This document shows positions 4,665-5,492 of a DNA stretch of 5,492 nt, in pieces. The position numbers were made by a program, and so were the translations under genes. Where the stretch lies: NCBI GenBank assembly GCA_023405705.1, contig JAEXXR010000411.1, positions 1-5,492 of the forward strand. The letters are read 5' to 3'. The notes below the pieces were generated by a model that saw only the letters and a program-made list of their open reading frames with translations, was not told the DNA's origin and did no database searches. Numbering within the stretch: the stretch's first letter is position 1; every line of letters begins with the position of its first letter. The DNA is from Actinomycetes bacterium. Lineage in GTDB: Bacteria > Actinomycetota > Thermoleophilia > Solirubrobacterales > Solirubrobacteraceae.

Positions 4665-5471
4665 ATGGCGGTCACGATCGCGGTCCTCTCACAGAAGGGC
4701 GGCACCGGCAAGACGACGACGGTGCGCACGCTCACGGACGTCTTCCGGCGGATCGGCCTGTCGACGCTCGCCGTCGACCTCGACCCGCAGGGCAACCTCT
4801 CCGATTACCTCGACGTCGACCCCGAGGCGACGCCGACCGTCGGCGACGTGCTGACCGGCCGCGCCGCGGCCGCCGACGCGATCCACGACGACGTCCTCCC
4901 CGCCAACCTCGGCCTCGCCGAGGCGGAGCTGACGCTCGGCGGCAAGCTCGGCCGCGAGCTGACGCTCAGACGGGCGCTGAGAGACGTCACCGGCGGCTAC
5001 GACGTCGTGCTGATCGACTGCCCGCCCGCGCTCGGCCTGCTGACCGTCAACGCGCTCGTCGCCGCCGACTTCGCGCTGCTGTCGGCCGAGGCGCAGTACT
5101 TCGCGATGCAGGGCGTCGAGCAGGCGCTCGAGGTGATCGAGCTGGCGCGCGACAACCTCAACCCGGAGCTGACGTGGCTCGGCGTCGTGTTGAACATCGC
5201 CGACATGCGCACGCGCCACTCGCGCGAGGCGTACGACTCGCTCGAGGAGCACTTCGGCGACAAGCTCGTCAGACAGACGATCCGCTCCTCGATCGCCTAC
5301 GCCGAGTCGGCCGAGCGCGCGCAGTCGATCATCGACTACCGGCCCGACCTCGGGCTCGACTACCTCCACGTCGGCGACGAGCTGCTCGGCCGCCTCGGCC
5401 TGAGAGCGCCGCGCAGACGGCTGAGAAGGCTGATCGACGCCGCCTCCAACGGCGGCCCGCCGGCAGCGTAG
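4665..5471 (+). CDS. parA: ParA/Soj-type partition ATPase
   Basis: This is a 268-residue deviant Walker ATPase. The A motif KGGTGKTT (11-18) has the signature Lys11. The A' motif VDLDPQGNLS (37-46, Asp40) and the B motif VVLIDCPP (114-121, Asp118) follow. The later pattern ALLSAEAQYFAMQGVEQ, and the segment with IRSS, then AQSIIDYRPDLGLDYL, match the Soj/ParA subfamily rather than MinD. ParA dimerises on ATP, binds DNA non-specifically and moves ParB-bound cargo; the length is that of the small chromosomal type, without the N-terminal DNA-binding domain of P1 ParA. The C-terminus is unusually basic (RAPRRRLRRL, about 248-257). ATG 4665 is chosen because an in-frame GTG at 4644 lies upstream of the -10 box. 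No parB follows at once, but the window ends 21 nt later. Six AGA codons are present. It could serve a chromosome, plasmid or protein cargo; which one cannot be told here. Confidence 0.92.
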   Translation: MAVTIAVLSQKGGTGKTTTVRTLTDVFRRIGLSTLAVDLDPQGNLSDYLDVDPEATPTVGDVLTGRAAAADAIHDDVLPANLGLAEAELTLGGKLGRELTLRRALRDVTGGYDVVLIDCPPALGLLTVNALVAADFALLSAEAQYFAMQGVEQALEVIELARDNLNPELTWLGVVLNIADMRTRHSREAYDSLEEHFGDKLVRQTIRSSIAYAESAERAQSIIDYRPDLGLDYLHVGDELLGRLGLRAPRRRLRRLIDAASNGGPPAA

Positions 5472-5492
5472 GCGCGTCGCGGCGGCCCGCAC

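Noticed and set aside
4689..5492. Antisense open frame covering nearly all of parA
   Set aside because: The opposite strand encodes a complete ParA with all motifs; the antisense product is low-complexity (RRQ, VEVV, AERQ runs) without recognisable features.

Overview
The window is very GC-rich (roughly 70% or more by eye). It carries seven protein genes, no RNA genes, no mobile element and no CRISPR array. Protein content and style suggest a high-GC actinobacterium: a MarP-like membrane protease N-terminus, a PBP2a-type transpeptidase, an FHA protein and a ParA ATPase. My best guess is the class Thermoleophilia (Solirubrobacterales, Conexibacter- or Solirubrobacter-like). That placement is inferred from protein resemblance, not from a search.

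Layout. Positions 1-378 (minus strand) hold the N-terminal part of a CvpA/MarP-like membrane protein that runs off the left edge. Divergent to it, 509-2269 (plus) encodes a class B penicillin-binding protein with a MecA_N-like domain. It ends at a strong hairpin (2277-2302), which is shared with a convergent minus-strand group. Reading from its 5' end, that group is a small two-CxxC zinc-binding protein (3746-3468), an SRPBCC/START-like protein (3412-2930) and a lipoprotein (2907-2329). A divergent 230-nt intergenic region (3747-3976) separates it from a plus-strand pair: a zinc-ribbon plus FHA-domain protein (3977-4564) and a ParA/Soj-type ATPase (4665-5471).

How the genes may work together. 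The left half (MarP-like protein and PBP, divergently transcribed) points to cell-wall synthesis and envelope stress. The right half (FHA reader plus ParA) suggests phospho-dependent control of DNA or cargo positioning, but no ParB, parS or Ser/Thr kinase lies in the window, so the link rests on proximity only. The lipoprotein, SRPBCC and small zinc proteins have no assigned role.

The most interesting sequence-level signals are these. (1) A recurring promoter layout at four genes places a TANNNT -10 box only 9-11 nt before the start codon, implying leaderless or nearly leaderless mRNAs. The zinc protein and FHA genes instead have Shine-Dalgarno leaders. (2) AGA arginine codons are frequent in the PBP, lipoprotein and ParA genes but absent or nearly absent in their neighbours. 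(3) The FHA gene is preceded by consecutive stem-loops and a triple ACCGG repeat. (4) A perfect 14-bp palindrome and an inverted repeat cover the parA promoter region. I see no clearly new multi-gene system; the zinc-ribbon/FHA-ParA pairing is the nearest candidate.
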